Assembly: GCA_965367295.1 (NCBI GenBank)
Contig: CBDUHN010000044.1
Span: 1-25,054 of the forward strand
Origin: JAIVHA01 sp965367295
GTDB lineage: Bacteria > Pseudomonadota > Gammaproteobacteria > DSM-19610
Length of the DNA: 25,054 bases
Direction of reading: 5' to 3'
Positions 1 through 7,274 of this stretch are shown here, one piece after another (the stretch's first letter is position 1; the number at the start of each line of letters is the position of its first letter). Both the position numbers and the translations under genes were made by a program. The notes below the pieces were generated by a model. It was not told the DNA's origin and ran no database searches. It saw nothing but the letters and a program-made list of their open reading frames with translations.

Positions 1-54
1 GTCCACCGGCGTCGTCGCGCTGTAATCCAGATAGATCGGCGTCTTTACTGTCAT
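1..54 (-). CDS. iscS: Cysteine desulfurase IscS, N-terminal fragment
   Basis: Only the first 18 codons lie inside the window; the gene runs off the left edge. The visible peptide (MTVKTPIYLDYSATTPVD) has the YLDYSATTPVD start typical of NifS/IscS pyridoxal-phosphate cysteine desulfurases. These enzymes mobilise sulfur from cysteine as a persulfide for Fe-S cluster assembly in the cytoplasm. An AAGGA ribosome binding site lies just upstream of the ATG. The gene follows iscR by 24 bases on the same strand, which is the standard iscR-iscS order, so it should be the second gene of the isc operon. Identity rests on a short but very characteristic N terminus plus context. Confidence 0.85.
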   Translation of the reverse strand, partial: MTVKTPIYLDYSATTPVD

Positions 55-78
55 GCTCACATCCTTCTGCACGGGTGC

Positions 79-552
79 TCAGGCAACCGAACTGGTATCA
101 CTGCTGACCCGCACCTGTTTTTTGTCCTGGCGCTCGATGATTTCCTGAATCGAGGGGCGATTCAGGAAATCGTCCAGGGAAATACCGTCGAGGAATTCAT
201 AGATACGCTGGCTCAGACCCATCCACAGTTCGTGGGTCAGGCAGCGCTCACCCTTCTGGCAGTTCTCCTCACCACTGCACAGTGTGGCATCCACCTTTTC
301 ATCAACGGCGGAGATGATCTGGGCAATGGAAATCTCACTACCCGAACGCGCCAGCCGGTAACCGCCACCGGGGCCACGCACGCCTTTCACCAGACCGTCC
401 TTGCGTAATTTGGCGAACAGCTGTTCGAGATAGGACAGCGAGATATCCTGGCAGAGGGAAATATCCGCCAGTGTGACCGGGCCTTTGGGTTCATGAATGG
501 CCAGGTCCATCATGGCGGTTACGGCATACCGGCCTTTGGTGGAGAGTCGCAT
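79..552 (-). CDS. iscR: Fe-S cluster regulator IscR (Rrf2 family)
   Basis: 157-residue Rrf2-family transcription factor that senses Fe-S cluster status and controls the isc operon. The start MRLSTKGRYAVTAMMDLA is the canonical IscR N terminus and begins the winged helix-turn-helix (about residues 1-65, including SYLEQLFAKLR and RGPGGGYRLAR). Three cysteines at 92, 98 and 104 match the [2Fe-2S] ligands of the E. coli protein in position. I chose the ATG at 552 over an in-frame one at 600 because the family starts there and an AGAGG motif precedes it. It is the first gene of the isc operon, followed by iscS. An IscR-type operator overlaps its promoter, so it is probably autorepressed by the cluster-bound form. 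Confidence 0.96.
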   Translation of the reverse strand: MRLSTKGRYAVTAMMDLAIHEPKGPVTLADISLCQDISLSYLEQLFAKLRKDGLVKGVRGPGGGYRLARSGSEISIAQIISAVDEKVDATLCSGEENCQKGERCLTHELWMGLSQRIYEFLDGISLDDFLNRPSIQEIIERQDKKQVRVSSDTSSVA

Positions 553-627
553 AATGGTGCCTCTTGAATAGAGTGGCGTAGCAGGGGCGACCCATGGCAA
601 ATCCCCCCACGGTTCGCATCGGGAACA

Positions 628-656
628 GTGATACAGTACCCGACCTTTTTGATCAA
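628..656 (-). promoter_or_regulatory. Promoter of the isc operon
   Basis: On the minus strand a -35 box TTGATC (656-651) is separated by 17 bases from a -10-like TATCAC (633-628). The predicted start of transcription would be near 621, giving a leader of roughly 70 bases before iscR. The IscR-type operator covers the whole -35 and spacer, as expected for an autorepressed isc promoter. The -10 is a weak match, so the exact hexamer is uncertain. Confidence 0.55.
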
Positions 657-660
657 GTAT
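635..660 (-). promoter_or_regulatory. IscR type-1 operator
   Basis: The minus-strand sequence starts ATACTTGATC, has an A-rich centre, and ends GGTCGGGTACT. This fits the type-1 IscR motif (ATAsTTGACT...AGTCrGGTAT) with a few mismatches. Type-1 sites bind the [2Fe-2S] form of IscR and mediate repression of iscRSUA. It lies about 80 bases upstream of the iscR start and overlaps the -35 box. Confidence 0.75.
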
Positions 661-707
661 TAGGGTACAACCTGAAAGGAATAGGGGCTGGAAAGGAACC
701 GGGAAAA

Positions 708-1226
708 TCAGGATTCGAGGGAGGTCTCGCCACCGGCGTCATTACAGACCGCGTCCCAGATCTCCTCGGGCAGCGGCGGTAGAAATACATGCCCCTGGCG
801 CAGGGAATAGGCCAGCCATTTCTGCAGAAAACGGTTGAAATGCCATTTGCGGTCGATGGGATAGTCGCTCCGGAAACGATCGTATTCCGTGTGACGCACG
901 CCACGGCGGCGGCCACAGGAAATCACCTCCGCAAGCTGGGCATCGTGGTAGATGCGCACCTGGATCTCCGGGGCCGGGAAGCGCCCCTGTTCGTCTTCGA
1001 AGTAGTAGGTGAGTGTGAGGGTACTGGTGTACTTGCAGCGCTCGACGATCCGTAGATGCAGATCCAGCGTGCCGGCCACAGAGGACAGGGACTGTTCCGG
1101 CATAACCGCAAGATCAGGAATCATGCGCCGCAGATGCATATAATTGCACTCATACAGCTCCATCAGCCCCGGAAAGGTCCGGGCCTGGGATACCGCTACA
1201 GCAGCATGGCCTCTCTCTCTGATCAT
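708..1226 (-). CDS. DUF1249 family protein (YqiB-like)
   Basis: 172-residue cytoplasmic protein with no signal peptide or membrane segment. It resembles E. coli YqiB (DUF1249): LMELYECNYMHLRRMIP near residues 21-36, LRIVERCKYTSTLTLTYYF near 58-76, the VRIYHDAQLAEVISC segment near 90-104, and HFNRFLQKWLAYSLRQGH near 129-146. The molecular function of the family is not known. In E. coli yqiB sits with nudF, cpdA and parE; here it stands alone, divergent from pgm. The ATG at 1226 is preceded by AAGAGA. The same reading frame stays open for a further 460 codons antisense to pgm, but that extension has no family similarity and is a shadow of the pgm gene. Confidence 0.82.
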   Translation of the reverse strand: MIRERGHAAVAVSQARTFPGLMELYECNYMHLRRMIPDLAVMPEQSLSSVAGTLDLHLRIVERCKYTSTLTLTYYFEDEQGRFPAPEIQVRIYHDAQLAEVISCGRRRGVRHTEYDRFRSDYPIDRKWHFNRFLQKWLAYSLRQGHVFLPPLPEEIWDAVCNDAGGETSLES

Positions 1227-1391
1227 CGTAATCTCTTGGCACGGCACAAGCGTACCCTGGTTAAAACAGATTGCTGCATTCGCGCCACAATCCCGTACAA
1301 TGAAATAGCGTCTCCACGGGGCAATACTTGATTCATATTGCCATGCACAACACCAGACTTGGCTGCAAAATACAAGGTTGATTTTTTCATA

Positions 1392-3026
1392 ATGTCTGCT
1401 CACATCATTCCAACCCAGGCCTTTGCCGATCAAAAACCCGGCACCTCCGGCCTGCGTAAGAAAGTCACTGTGTTTCAGCAGCCGCATTATCTTGCCAACT
1501 TCGTGCAAAGCATTTTCAACAGCCTCGATGGCTACCAGGGCAAGACCCTGGTGCTTGGTGGTGATGGCCGCTTCTACAACGAAACCGCGATTCAGATCAT
1601 TTTGAAAATGGCGGCGGCGAACGGCTTCGGGCGCGTACTGGTGGGACAACATGGCATCCTCTCCACACCGGCGGCCTCCTGTGTGATTCGCAAACATGAC
1701 GCCTTCGGCGGCATCATCCTGTCCGCCAGTCACAACCCAGCCGGCCCACAGGGTGATTTCGGCATCAAGTACAATATCGGTAACGGTGGTCCGGCCCCGG
1801 AAGCCATTACCGAAGCCATCTATGCACAAAGCCAACAACTGGGTGAATACCGTATTCTCGATGCAGAGGATGTGGACCTGCAGAACACCGGCATTACACG
1901 ACTGGGCGAACTGCAGGTCGAAGTGATCGATGCCGTGGCCGATTATGTCGAGCTGATGGAATCCCTGTTCGACTTCGAGGCCATCAGTGCGTTGTTGCGT
2001 TCCGGTGAATTCCGGATGCGCTTCGATGCCATGCATGCGGTGACCGGCCCCTATGCCCGGGCCATTATTGAACGACGGCTCGGTGCGCCGGCGGGCACGG
2101 TGATGAACGCCATACCACTGAATGATTTTGGCGGTGGCCATCCCGACCCCAACCTCACCTATGCCAAAGACCTGGTGACCGAACTGTATGCCGACGATGC
2201 GCCGCAGTTCGGAGCCGCCTCCGATGGTGATGGCGATCGCAACATGATCCTCGGCGATCATTTCTTCGTTACCCCCAGCGACAGTCTCGCCATCCTGGCC
2301 GCCAACGCCACCCTGGTACCCGGCTACAGGAGCGGCCTGAAAGGTATCGCCCGTTCCATGCCCACCAGCCAGGCCCCGGATCGGGTAGCCACCGCCCTGG
2401 GCATTCCCTGCTACGAGACCCCCACCGGCTGGAAATTCTTCGGCAACCTGCTGGATGCCGGCATGGCGACCCTGTGTGGCGAGGAAAGCTTCGGCACCGG
2501 TTCCGACCACGTGCGGGAAAAGGATGGTCTCTGGGCGGTGCTGTTCTGGCTCAACCTGCTGGCGGTACGGCGTGAATCGGTGGCGGAAATCGTCCAGGAC
2601 CACTGGCAGCGTTACGGCCGCAACTACTATTCACGCCATGACTACGAGGGTGTACCCAGCGATGGCGCCCATGCACTCATGCAGGGACTGAAGGACCGGA
2701 TGGCCAAGCTGCCCGGTCAGACCCTGGGTGGATATCGCATTGCCTTCAGTGATGACTTCGCCTACACCGATCCCGTGGACAACAGCGTCAGCACCGGCCA
2801 GGGCATTCGCATCGGCTTCGAGGATGGTTCGCGCATCGTCTTCCGTCTGTCCGGTACCGGTACCGAAGGCGCGACCTTGCGGGTGTATATCGAACGCTTC
2901 GAGGCGGACCCGGAGCAGCAGCGTGAGGACGCGCAAACCGCACTGGCCGACCTGATCCACATCGCCGATGAACTGGCGGGGATACGCCGGCATACCGGGC
3001 GCGATGCGCCGACGGTGATCACCTGA
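1392..3026 (+). CDS. pgm: Phosphoglucomutase (alpha-D-glucose specific)
   Basis: 544-residue alpha-D-phosphohexomutase interconverting glucose-1-phosphate and glucose-6-phosphate for glycogen, sucrose or cell-envelope sugar metabolism. Four family signatures are present in order: the phosphoserine loop ILSASHNPAG with Ser113; the metal-binding loop SDGDGDRN; the sugar-binding loop GEESFGTGSDHVREKDG; and the phosphate-binding loop RLSGTGTEGATLRVY near the C terminus. The length and the N terminus (IPTQAFADQKPGTSGLRKKV) match the eukaryote-like bacterial Pgm subfamily rather than AlgC or GlmM. The ATG at 1392 fits the family start; an in-frame ATG at 1338 would add 18 unconserved residues. The ribosome binding site is weak. 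It is transcribed alone, divergent from the DUF1249 gene. Confidence 0.95.
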   Translation: MSAHIIPTQAFADQKPGTSGLRKKVTVFQQPHYLANFVQSIFNSLDGYQGKTLVLGGDGRFYNETAIQIILKMAAANGFGRVLVGQHGILSTPAASCVIRKHDAFGGIILSASHNPAGPQGDFGIKYNIGNGGPAPEAITEAIYAQSQQLGEYRILDAEDVDLQNTGITRLGELQVEVIDAVADYVELMESLFDFEAISALLRSGEFRMRFDAMHAVTGPYARAIIERRLGAPAGTVMNAIPLNDFGGGHPDPNLTYAKDLVTELYADDAPQFGAASDGDGDRNMILGDHFFVTPSDSLAILAANATLVPGYRSGLKGIARSMPTSQAPDRVATALGIPCYETPTGWKFFGNLLDAGMATLCGEESFGTGSDHVREKDGLWAVLFWLNLLAVRRESVAEIVQDHWQRYGRNYYSRHDYEGVPSDGAHALMQGLKDRMAKLPGQTLGGYRIAFSDDFAYTDPVDNSVSTGQGIRIGFEDGSRIVFRLSGTGTEGATLRVYIERFEADPEQQREDAQTALADLIHIADELAGIRRHTGRDAPTVIT

Positions 3027-3107
3027 TCCCGGCGGCCCGGGAGCAATGAAATCTCAAACGGCCACGAATACGCGCGGATACAACCAGAAATCCTTATTGA
3101 GCTTTTC

Positions 3108-3133
3108 GCAGGTGCGAATGAATTCGCACCTGC
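3108..3133. repeat. Perfect 12-bp inverted repeat
   Basis: GCAGGTGCGAAT at 3108-3119 is mirrored exactly by ATTCGCACCTGC at 3122-3133, with only GA between. It lies between the convergent ends of pgm and ppsR. It has no T tract, and its near-zero loop favours a cruciform or REP-type element over a simple terminator. Similar motifs occur as dispersed intergenic repeats in proteobacteria (from memory, not checked). Confidence 0.8.
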
Positions 3134-3159
3134 CACAATCCAGGCCAGTACCCTGGATT

Positions 3160-3978
3160 TCACCCCCGCCGCCGCAGCCCCGAGGCATGCAGGATGCTGG
3201 TGGCGATCTCCTCCACCGACATGCTGGTGGAATCCAGCCAGGGAATATTTTCGCGCTGAAACAGCGCCTGCAGCTGGCGCAGTTCATACTGGCACTGGAC
3301 GATGGAGGCATAGCGGCTGTCGGGCATGCGCTGGCTGCGAATGCGGTGCAGCCGTTCCGCGTCGATCATCAGGCCGAACAGGCGTTCGCGATATGGCACC
3401 AGTGCCTCGGGCAGGCGTCTATGCTCCAGGTCCTCTTCGGTAATGGGGTAGTTGGCGGCGCGAATGCCGAATTGCAGCGCCAGGTACAGGCAGGTGGGGG
3501 TCTTGCCGGAGCGGGACACCCCGATGATGACGATATCGGCGTCCTGGTACTGCTGGGCACCGCTGCCATCATCGGTGCGCAGGGTATAGTTGACGGTGTC
3601 CATGCGCGCATCGTACTGCCCTACATCCCGCACCCCGTGGGTGTGGCCGACTCGATGACTCGATTCCTGACCCAACTCCCCTTCCAGCACCCCGACAAAG
3701 GTACGGAAAAAATCCACCACCATCGCATCGCAGGCGGCCAGCCGTTCCTGGTAGCTTTGATTGACCAGGGTCACAAACACCAGCGGTCGCTGTCCGGTAT
3801 GCTGGGCCGCATACTCGATCTGCCGGATGCAGGCCTCCAGTTTTTCATCCGTATCCACAAAGGGCTGGATGATTTCACTATACTCAAGGGGTTCGAACTG
3901 GGATAACAGACTGTGCCCCAGGGTCTCCACCGTGATCCCGGTTCGATCCGATATAAAAAACACGCTGCGTGGCGGCAT
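3160..3978 (-). CDS. ppsR: PEP synthase regulatory protein (bifunctional kinase/pyrophosphorylase)
   Basis: 272-residue member of the DUF299/PSRP family. In E. coli this enzyme inactivates PEP synthetase by ADP-dependent phosphorylation of a Thr next to the catalytic His, and reactivates it by Pi-dependent dephosphorylation. Visible motifs are the N-terminal RSVFFISDRTGITVETLGHSL, the P-loop-like GVSRSGKT (about 153-160) followed by PTCLYLALQ, and the C-terminal DSTSMSVEEIATSIL. I prefer the ATG at 3978, which has GGA six bases upstream, over the one at 3984. It is divergent from ppsA, its expected substrate, with under 100 bases between them, which strongly supports the assignment. Confidence 0.95.
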   Translation of the reverse strand: MPPRSVFFISDRTGITVETLGHSLLSQFEPLEYSEIIQPFVDTDEKLEACIRQIEYAAQHTGQRPLVFVTLVNQSYQERLAACDAMVVDFFRTFVGVLEGELGQESSHRVGHTHGVRDVGQYDARMDTVNYTLRTDDGSGAQQYQDADIVIIGVSRSGKTPTCLYLALQFGIRAANYPITEEDLEHRRLPEALVPYRERLFGLMIDAERLHRIRSQRMPDSRYASIVQCQYELRQLQALFQRENIPWLDSTSMSVEEIATSILHASGLRRRG

Positions 3979-4033
3979 GGGCATTCCATTTGCGTTGTGG
4001 CGAGGATGACCTCATTGTGCCACCCGGACAAAT

Positions 4034-4044
4034 GGTTTCAAACC
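4034..4044. promoter_or_regulatory. Palindrome in the ppsR-ppsA divergent region
   Basis: GGTTT-C-AAACC is a perfect 11-bp palindrome 25 bases upstream of the ppsA start codon. A second, longer-range inverted pair (CCATTTG at 3987 and CAAATGG at 4029) flanks most of the same region. Either could be an operator for the divergent pair. E. coli ppsA is controlled by Cra, but this sequence is not a clear Cra site. Confidence 0.3.
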
Positions 4045-4068
4045 GAAGGTATGGACAGGAGGATATCG

Positions 4069-6456
4069 ATGTCGGCGAATGTCATAGGCTTTGATCAACT
4101 GCGTATCGACCAGATCGAACAGGTCGGCGGCAAGAACGCCTCACTCGGCGAGATGATCCGCGAACTGGGTTCGCTGGGTGTGCAGGTGCCCAATGGCTTC
4201 GCCACCAGTGCCGACGCCTATCGACATTTTCTCGTTCATAACCAGCTCACCGAACGCGTCAATGCGCGCCTGGCCGCGCTGGATATCGAGGATGTCACGG
4301 AACTGGCCAGGGCCGGGGCGGAGATCCGCGGCTGGATCATGGCCGCCAGCCTGCCACCGGAACTGGAACAGGACATTCGCGACGCCTATGCCACGCTTGC
4401 CGGTGATGACCCGGAATGCGCCGTGGCGGTGCGCTCCTCCGCCACCGCCGAAGACCTGCCCGATGCCTCCTTCGCCGGCCAGCAGGAAACCTATCTCAAT
4501 GTGCGCGGCATCGATAACGTACTGCAGTCGGTCAAGGCCGTATTCGCCTCACTCTACAACGACCGCGCCATCACCTACCGTGTGCATCATCAGTTCGCCC
4601 ATGAACAGGTGGCCCTGTCCGCCGGCATCCAGCGCATGGTGCGCAGCGACTGTGGTGCCAGTGGTGTCATATTCACCCTCGACACCGAGACCGGCTTCCG
4701 TGACCTGGTATTCATCACCGCCGCCTACGGGCTTGGCGAGACCGTGGTGCAAGGGGCCGTCAATCCCGACGAGTTCTATGTGCACAAGCCCATGCTGGCC
4801 CAGGGCAAACAGGCGGTGATGCAACGCAACCTGGGCAGCAAGGCCATCCAGATGATCTACCGGGATAACCGGGATGGCGGCGATCCGGTAGAGACCATCG
4901 ACACAACGCCTGAACAACGCCAGCACTTTGCCCTCACGGACGAGGAGGTGATGTCCCTGGCACGCCAGGCGGTGATCATCGAACAGCATTACGGCCGGCC
5001 CATGGATATCGAATGGGCCAAGGATGGCATCAACGGCCAGCTGTATATCGTGCAGGCGCGGCCGGAGACGGTGGAAAGCCGTTCTTCCGCCCAGCACCTG
5101 CGACGCTATGCGCTGCGCAACAAGGGCAAGGTAATCATCAGCGGTCGCAGCATCGGCAGCCGAATCGGCGCCGGCCCCGCCAAGGTGATCACCGATATCA
5201 GCCAGATGAACCGGGTGCAGCCCGGCGACGTGCTGGTCACCGACATGACGGACCCGGACTGGGAGCCGATCATGAAACGCGCCGCCGCCATCGTCACCAA
5301 CCGTGGCGGGCGCACCTGTCATGCCGCCATCATTGCCCGCGAACTGGGTATTCCCGCGGTGGTGGGCACCGGCCAGGGCACCCAGGAGATCCCCGATGGC
5401 GAACCGGTCACCGTATCCTGCGCCGAAGGCGACGTGGGCAATATCTACAAGGGCGCGCTGGATTTCGACATCCAGGATATCGAGCTGGACAAACTGCCGG
5501 AGCTGCCCTTCAAGGTGATGATGAATGTCGGCAACCCGGAGATGGCCTTCGATTTCCAGTCGCTGCCCAATGCCGGCATCGGCCTGGCACGACTGGAATT
5601 CATCATCAACCGCATGATCGGCGTGCATCCCAAGGCGCTGCTGGAATTCGAGGCCCTGCCCACCAGCCTGCAGGACAGTATCCGTCCGCTGCTCTCCGGT
5701 TATGCCGATCCGGTCAGTTTCTATGTCGACAAGCTCGCCGAAGGTATCTCCACCCTGGCCGGCGCCTTCTGGCCCAAGCCGGTGATCGTGCGACTGTCGG
5801 ACTTCAAATCCAACGAATACGCCAACCTCCTCGGCGGCGACCGCTACGAGCCCCATGAAGAAAATCCCATGATCGGCTTCCGCGGTGCCTCGCGCTATAT
5901 AGCCAAGAACTTCCGTGACTGTTTCGCGCTGGAGTGCCGCGCCCTGCGCAAGGTGCGTGAGGACATGGGCTTCACCAACGTGGAGATCATGGTGCCCTTC
6001 GTGCGCACCGTGGAAGAGGCACAGGCTGTGATCGAGGCATTGCGGGAACAGGGGCTGGAACGGGGCAAGGAAGGCCTGCGCATCATCATGATGTGCGAGA
6101 TCCCCTCCAATGCCCTGCTCGCCGACCAGTTCCTGGAACTGTTCGACGGCTACTCCATCGGCTCCAATGATCTCACCCAGCTCACCCTGGGCCTGGACCG
6201 TGACTCGGCCCTGGTGGCCGACCGCTTCGATGAACGTAACCCGGCGGTCAAGGTGCTGCTCGGGATGGCCATCCAGGCCTGCCGCAAGGCCGGCAAATAC
6301 GTCGGCATCTGCGGTCAGGGCCCCTCGGACCATCCGGACCTCGCCCGCTGGCTCATGGAACAGGGCATCAACAGCGTGTCCCTGAATCCCGATACCGTGG
6401 TGGAAACCATCCTGTACCTGGGCGGGGAAGACCCGCAGCAGGGCAGCTCGACGTAA
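4069..6456 (+). CDS. ppsA: Phosphoenolpyruvate synthase
   Basis: 795-residue cytoplasmic enzyme converting pyruvate, ATP and water to PEP, AMP and Pi; the first step of gluconeogenesis from pyruvate. Domain order is standard. The N-terminal ATP-binding domain includes QVGGKNASLGEMI and VRSSATAEDLPDASFAGQQET. The swivelling phosphohistidine domain has GGRTCHAAIIARELG with catalytic His418. The C-terminal PEP-binding barrel includes GSNDLTQLTLGLDRD and CGQGPSDHPD. Thr416, two residues before the His, is the expected target of PpsR. A strong AGGAGGA motif (4057-4063) fixes the ATG at 4069. Length matches E. coli PpsA (792). The gene is monocistronic and divergent from ppsR. Confidence 0.97.
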   Translation: MSANVIGFDQLRIDQIEQVGGKNASLGEMIRELGSLGVQVPNGFATSADAYRHFLVHNQLTERVNARLAALDIEDVTELARAGAEIRGWIMAASLPPELEQDIRDAYATLAGDDPECAVAVRSSATAEDLPDASFAGQQETYLNVRGIDNVLQSVKAVFASLYNDRAITYRVHHQFAHEQVALSAGIQRMVRSDCGASGVIFTLDTETGFRDLVFITAAYGLGETVVQGAVNPDEFYVHKPMLAQGKQAVMQRNLGSKAIQMIYRDNRDGGDPVETIDTTPEQRQHFALTDEEVMSLARQAVIIEQHYGRPMDIEWAKDGINGQLYIVQARPETVESRSSAQHLRRYALRNKGKVIISGRSIGSRIGAGPAKVITDISQMNRVQPGDVLVTDMTDPDWEPIMKRAAAIVTNRGGRTCHAAIIARELGIPAVVGTGQGTQEIPDGEPVTVSCAEGDVGNIYKGALDFDIQDIELDKLPELPFKVMMNVGNPEMAFDFQSLPNAGIGLARLEFIINRMIGVHPKALLEFEALPTSLQDSIRPLLSGYADPVSFYVDKLAEGISTLAGAFWPKPVIVRLSDFKSNEYANLLGGDRYEPHEENPMIGFRGASRYIAKNFRDCFALECRALRKVREDMGFTNVEIMVPFVRTVEEAQAVIEALREQGLERGKEGLRIIMMCEIPSNALLADQFLELFDGYSIGSNDLTQLTLGLDRDSALVADRFDERNPAVKVLLGMAIQACRKAGKYVGICGQGPSDHPDLARWLMEQGINSVSLNPDTVVETILYLGGEDPQQGSST

Positions 6457-6581
6457 GCAGCCGTTGATTACCTGGCCTTTTTAGCGCTGCGAGCGACGAG
6501 CCTCTGGCTTCGGGGTGCGTCGACAGCGGCGCTTCTGGCCACCGCGGAACCTGCCCAACACCAGACCCCGAGCCGTCACTT

Positions 6582-6590
6582 TGGTACAAT
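6582..6590 (+). promoter_or_regulatory. Extended -10 promoter before the HExxH gene
   Basis: TGGTACAAT matches the extended -10 form (TGn followed by a TATAAT-like hexamer) 40 bases upstream of the ATG at 6630. No good -35 is visible, which is acceptable for extended -10 promoters. The 173-base gap after ppsA also holds an imperfect inverted repeat (6483-6533) but no clear terminator. Confidence 0.4.
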
Positions 6591-6629
6591 GGCCAACTGC
6601 CCCGTCAACCCGTATACCGATACCCTCCG

Positions 6630-7127
6630 ATGGAACCTGACGTCACCCGCCTGCAGGATATCGATCCCGCCTCCCTTGCCAGCCTGCTGCAGCCCTATGG
6701 ACTGGCGCTGGAACTGGTGGCCGACGACGACGCCATCCCCGGCAGCTTCTGGGGTGACTCCGAAGCCGGCCTCATCGACAACCGCCTGCTGGTCCGCCTC
6801 GACACCCCCGTCCATTCCGCCCTGCACGAGGCCTGCCACTACATCTGCATGACCCCGGACCGGCGCACCGGCCTGCACACCGATGCCGGTGGTGACTATG
6901 ATGAAGAGAACGGCGTCTGTTATCTGCAGATCCTGCTGGCGGAACGACTGCCGGGTATCGGCCGCGACGGCCTGATGCGGGATATGGATGCCTGGGGCTA
7001 CAGCTTCCGGCTCGGCTCCACCCGGGCCTGGTTCGAATCCGATGCCGAGGATGCGAAGGCCTGGCTGGAGCGGTATGGGCTGATCGAAGAAACGCAGCCG
7101 AGCGGGCGCTTGCGGGAGATGTCGTAA
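6630..7127 (+). CDS. Uncharacterised small HExxH protein (putative metallohydrolase)
   Basis: 165-residue acidic, soluble protein with no signal peptide or membrane segment. I do not recognise the family. The notable feature is HEACH at residues 66-70, an HExxH zinc-peptidase-type motif inside a helix-like stretch (SALHEACHYI). It is followed by an acidic segment, GDYDEENGVCYLQILLAERLPG (about 88-109), in which Glu93 or Glu105 could act as third ligand. The C-terminal half is rich in Trp and acidic residues (DMDAWGYSFRLGSTRAWFESDAEDAKAWLERYG). It could be a zinc-dependent hydrolase of gluzincin type, or an inactive relative. It sits alone between ppsA and a diguanylate cyclase gene. The ATG at 6630 is assumed; no strong ribosome binding site is seen. 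Confidence 0.7.
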   Translation: MEPDVTRLQDIDPASLASLLQPYGLALELVADDDAIPGSFWGDSEAGLIDNRLLVRLDTPVHSALHEACHYICMTPDRRTGLHTDAGGDYDEENGVCYLQILLAERLPGIGRDGLMRDMDAWGYSFRLGSTRAWFESDAEDAKAWLERYGLIEETQPSGRLREMS

Positions 7128-7204
7128 CCAGGATTACCGGCAAACTGAATCCACATACCAAAAAGCACCGCATTACAATAAATTCCCGGACATCACGACC
7201 ACAG

Positions 7205-7244
7205 GGGATCGCCATGCCATCCTGATTCAGGGCATGGCGATCCC
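7205..7244 (+). promoter_or_regulatory. Strong hairpin in the leader of the GGDEF gene
   Basis: GGGATCGCCATGCC (7205-7218) pairs perfectly with GGCATGGCGATCCC (7231-7244) across a 12-base loop. It ends 30 bases before the diguanylate cyclase start. No T tract follows in either direction, so it is not a standard intrinsic terminator. It could be an mRNA leader structure, a protein-binding palindrome or a remnant repeat. Confidence 0.65.
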
Positions 7245-7274
7245 GTCGCTGTAATCAGATGCACCATCGAGACC

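Noticed and set aside
1227..2603. Long open frame antisense to pgm, in phase with the DUF1249 gene (would give a 631-residue protein).
   Set aside because: Only its last 172 codons match DUF1249 and have a ribosome binding site. The rest is the mirror of a strongly conserved pgm gene.
3046..3906. 286-codon plus-strand frame over ppsR.
   Set aside because: ppsR on the other strand has clear family motifs. The plus frame has none and runs through the inverted repeat at 3108.
4549..6333. 594-codon open frame antisense to ppsA.
   Set aside because: It is His/Gly/Asp-rich without any recognised motif, and lies wholly opposite the conserved ppsA coding sequence, a common artefact of GC-rich codon use.
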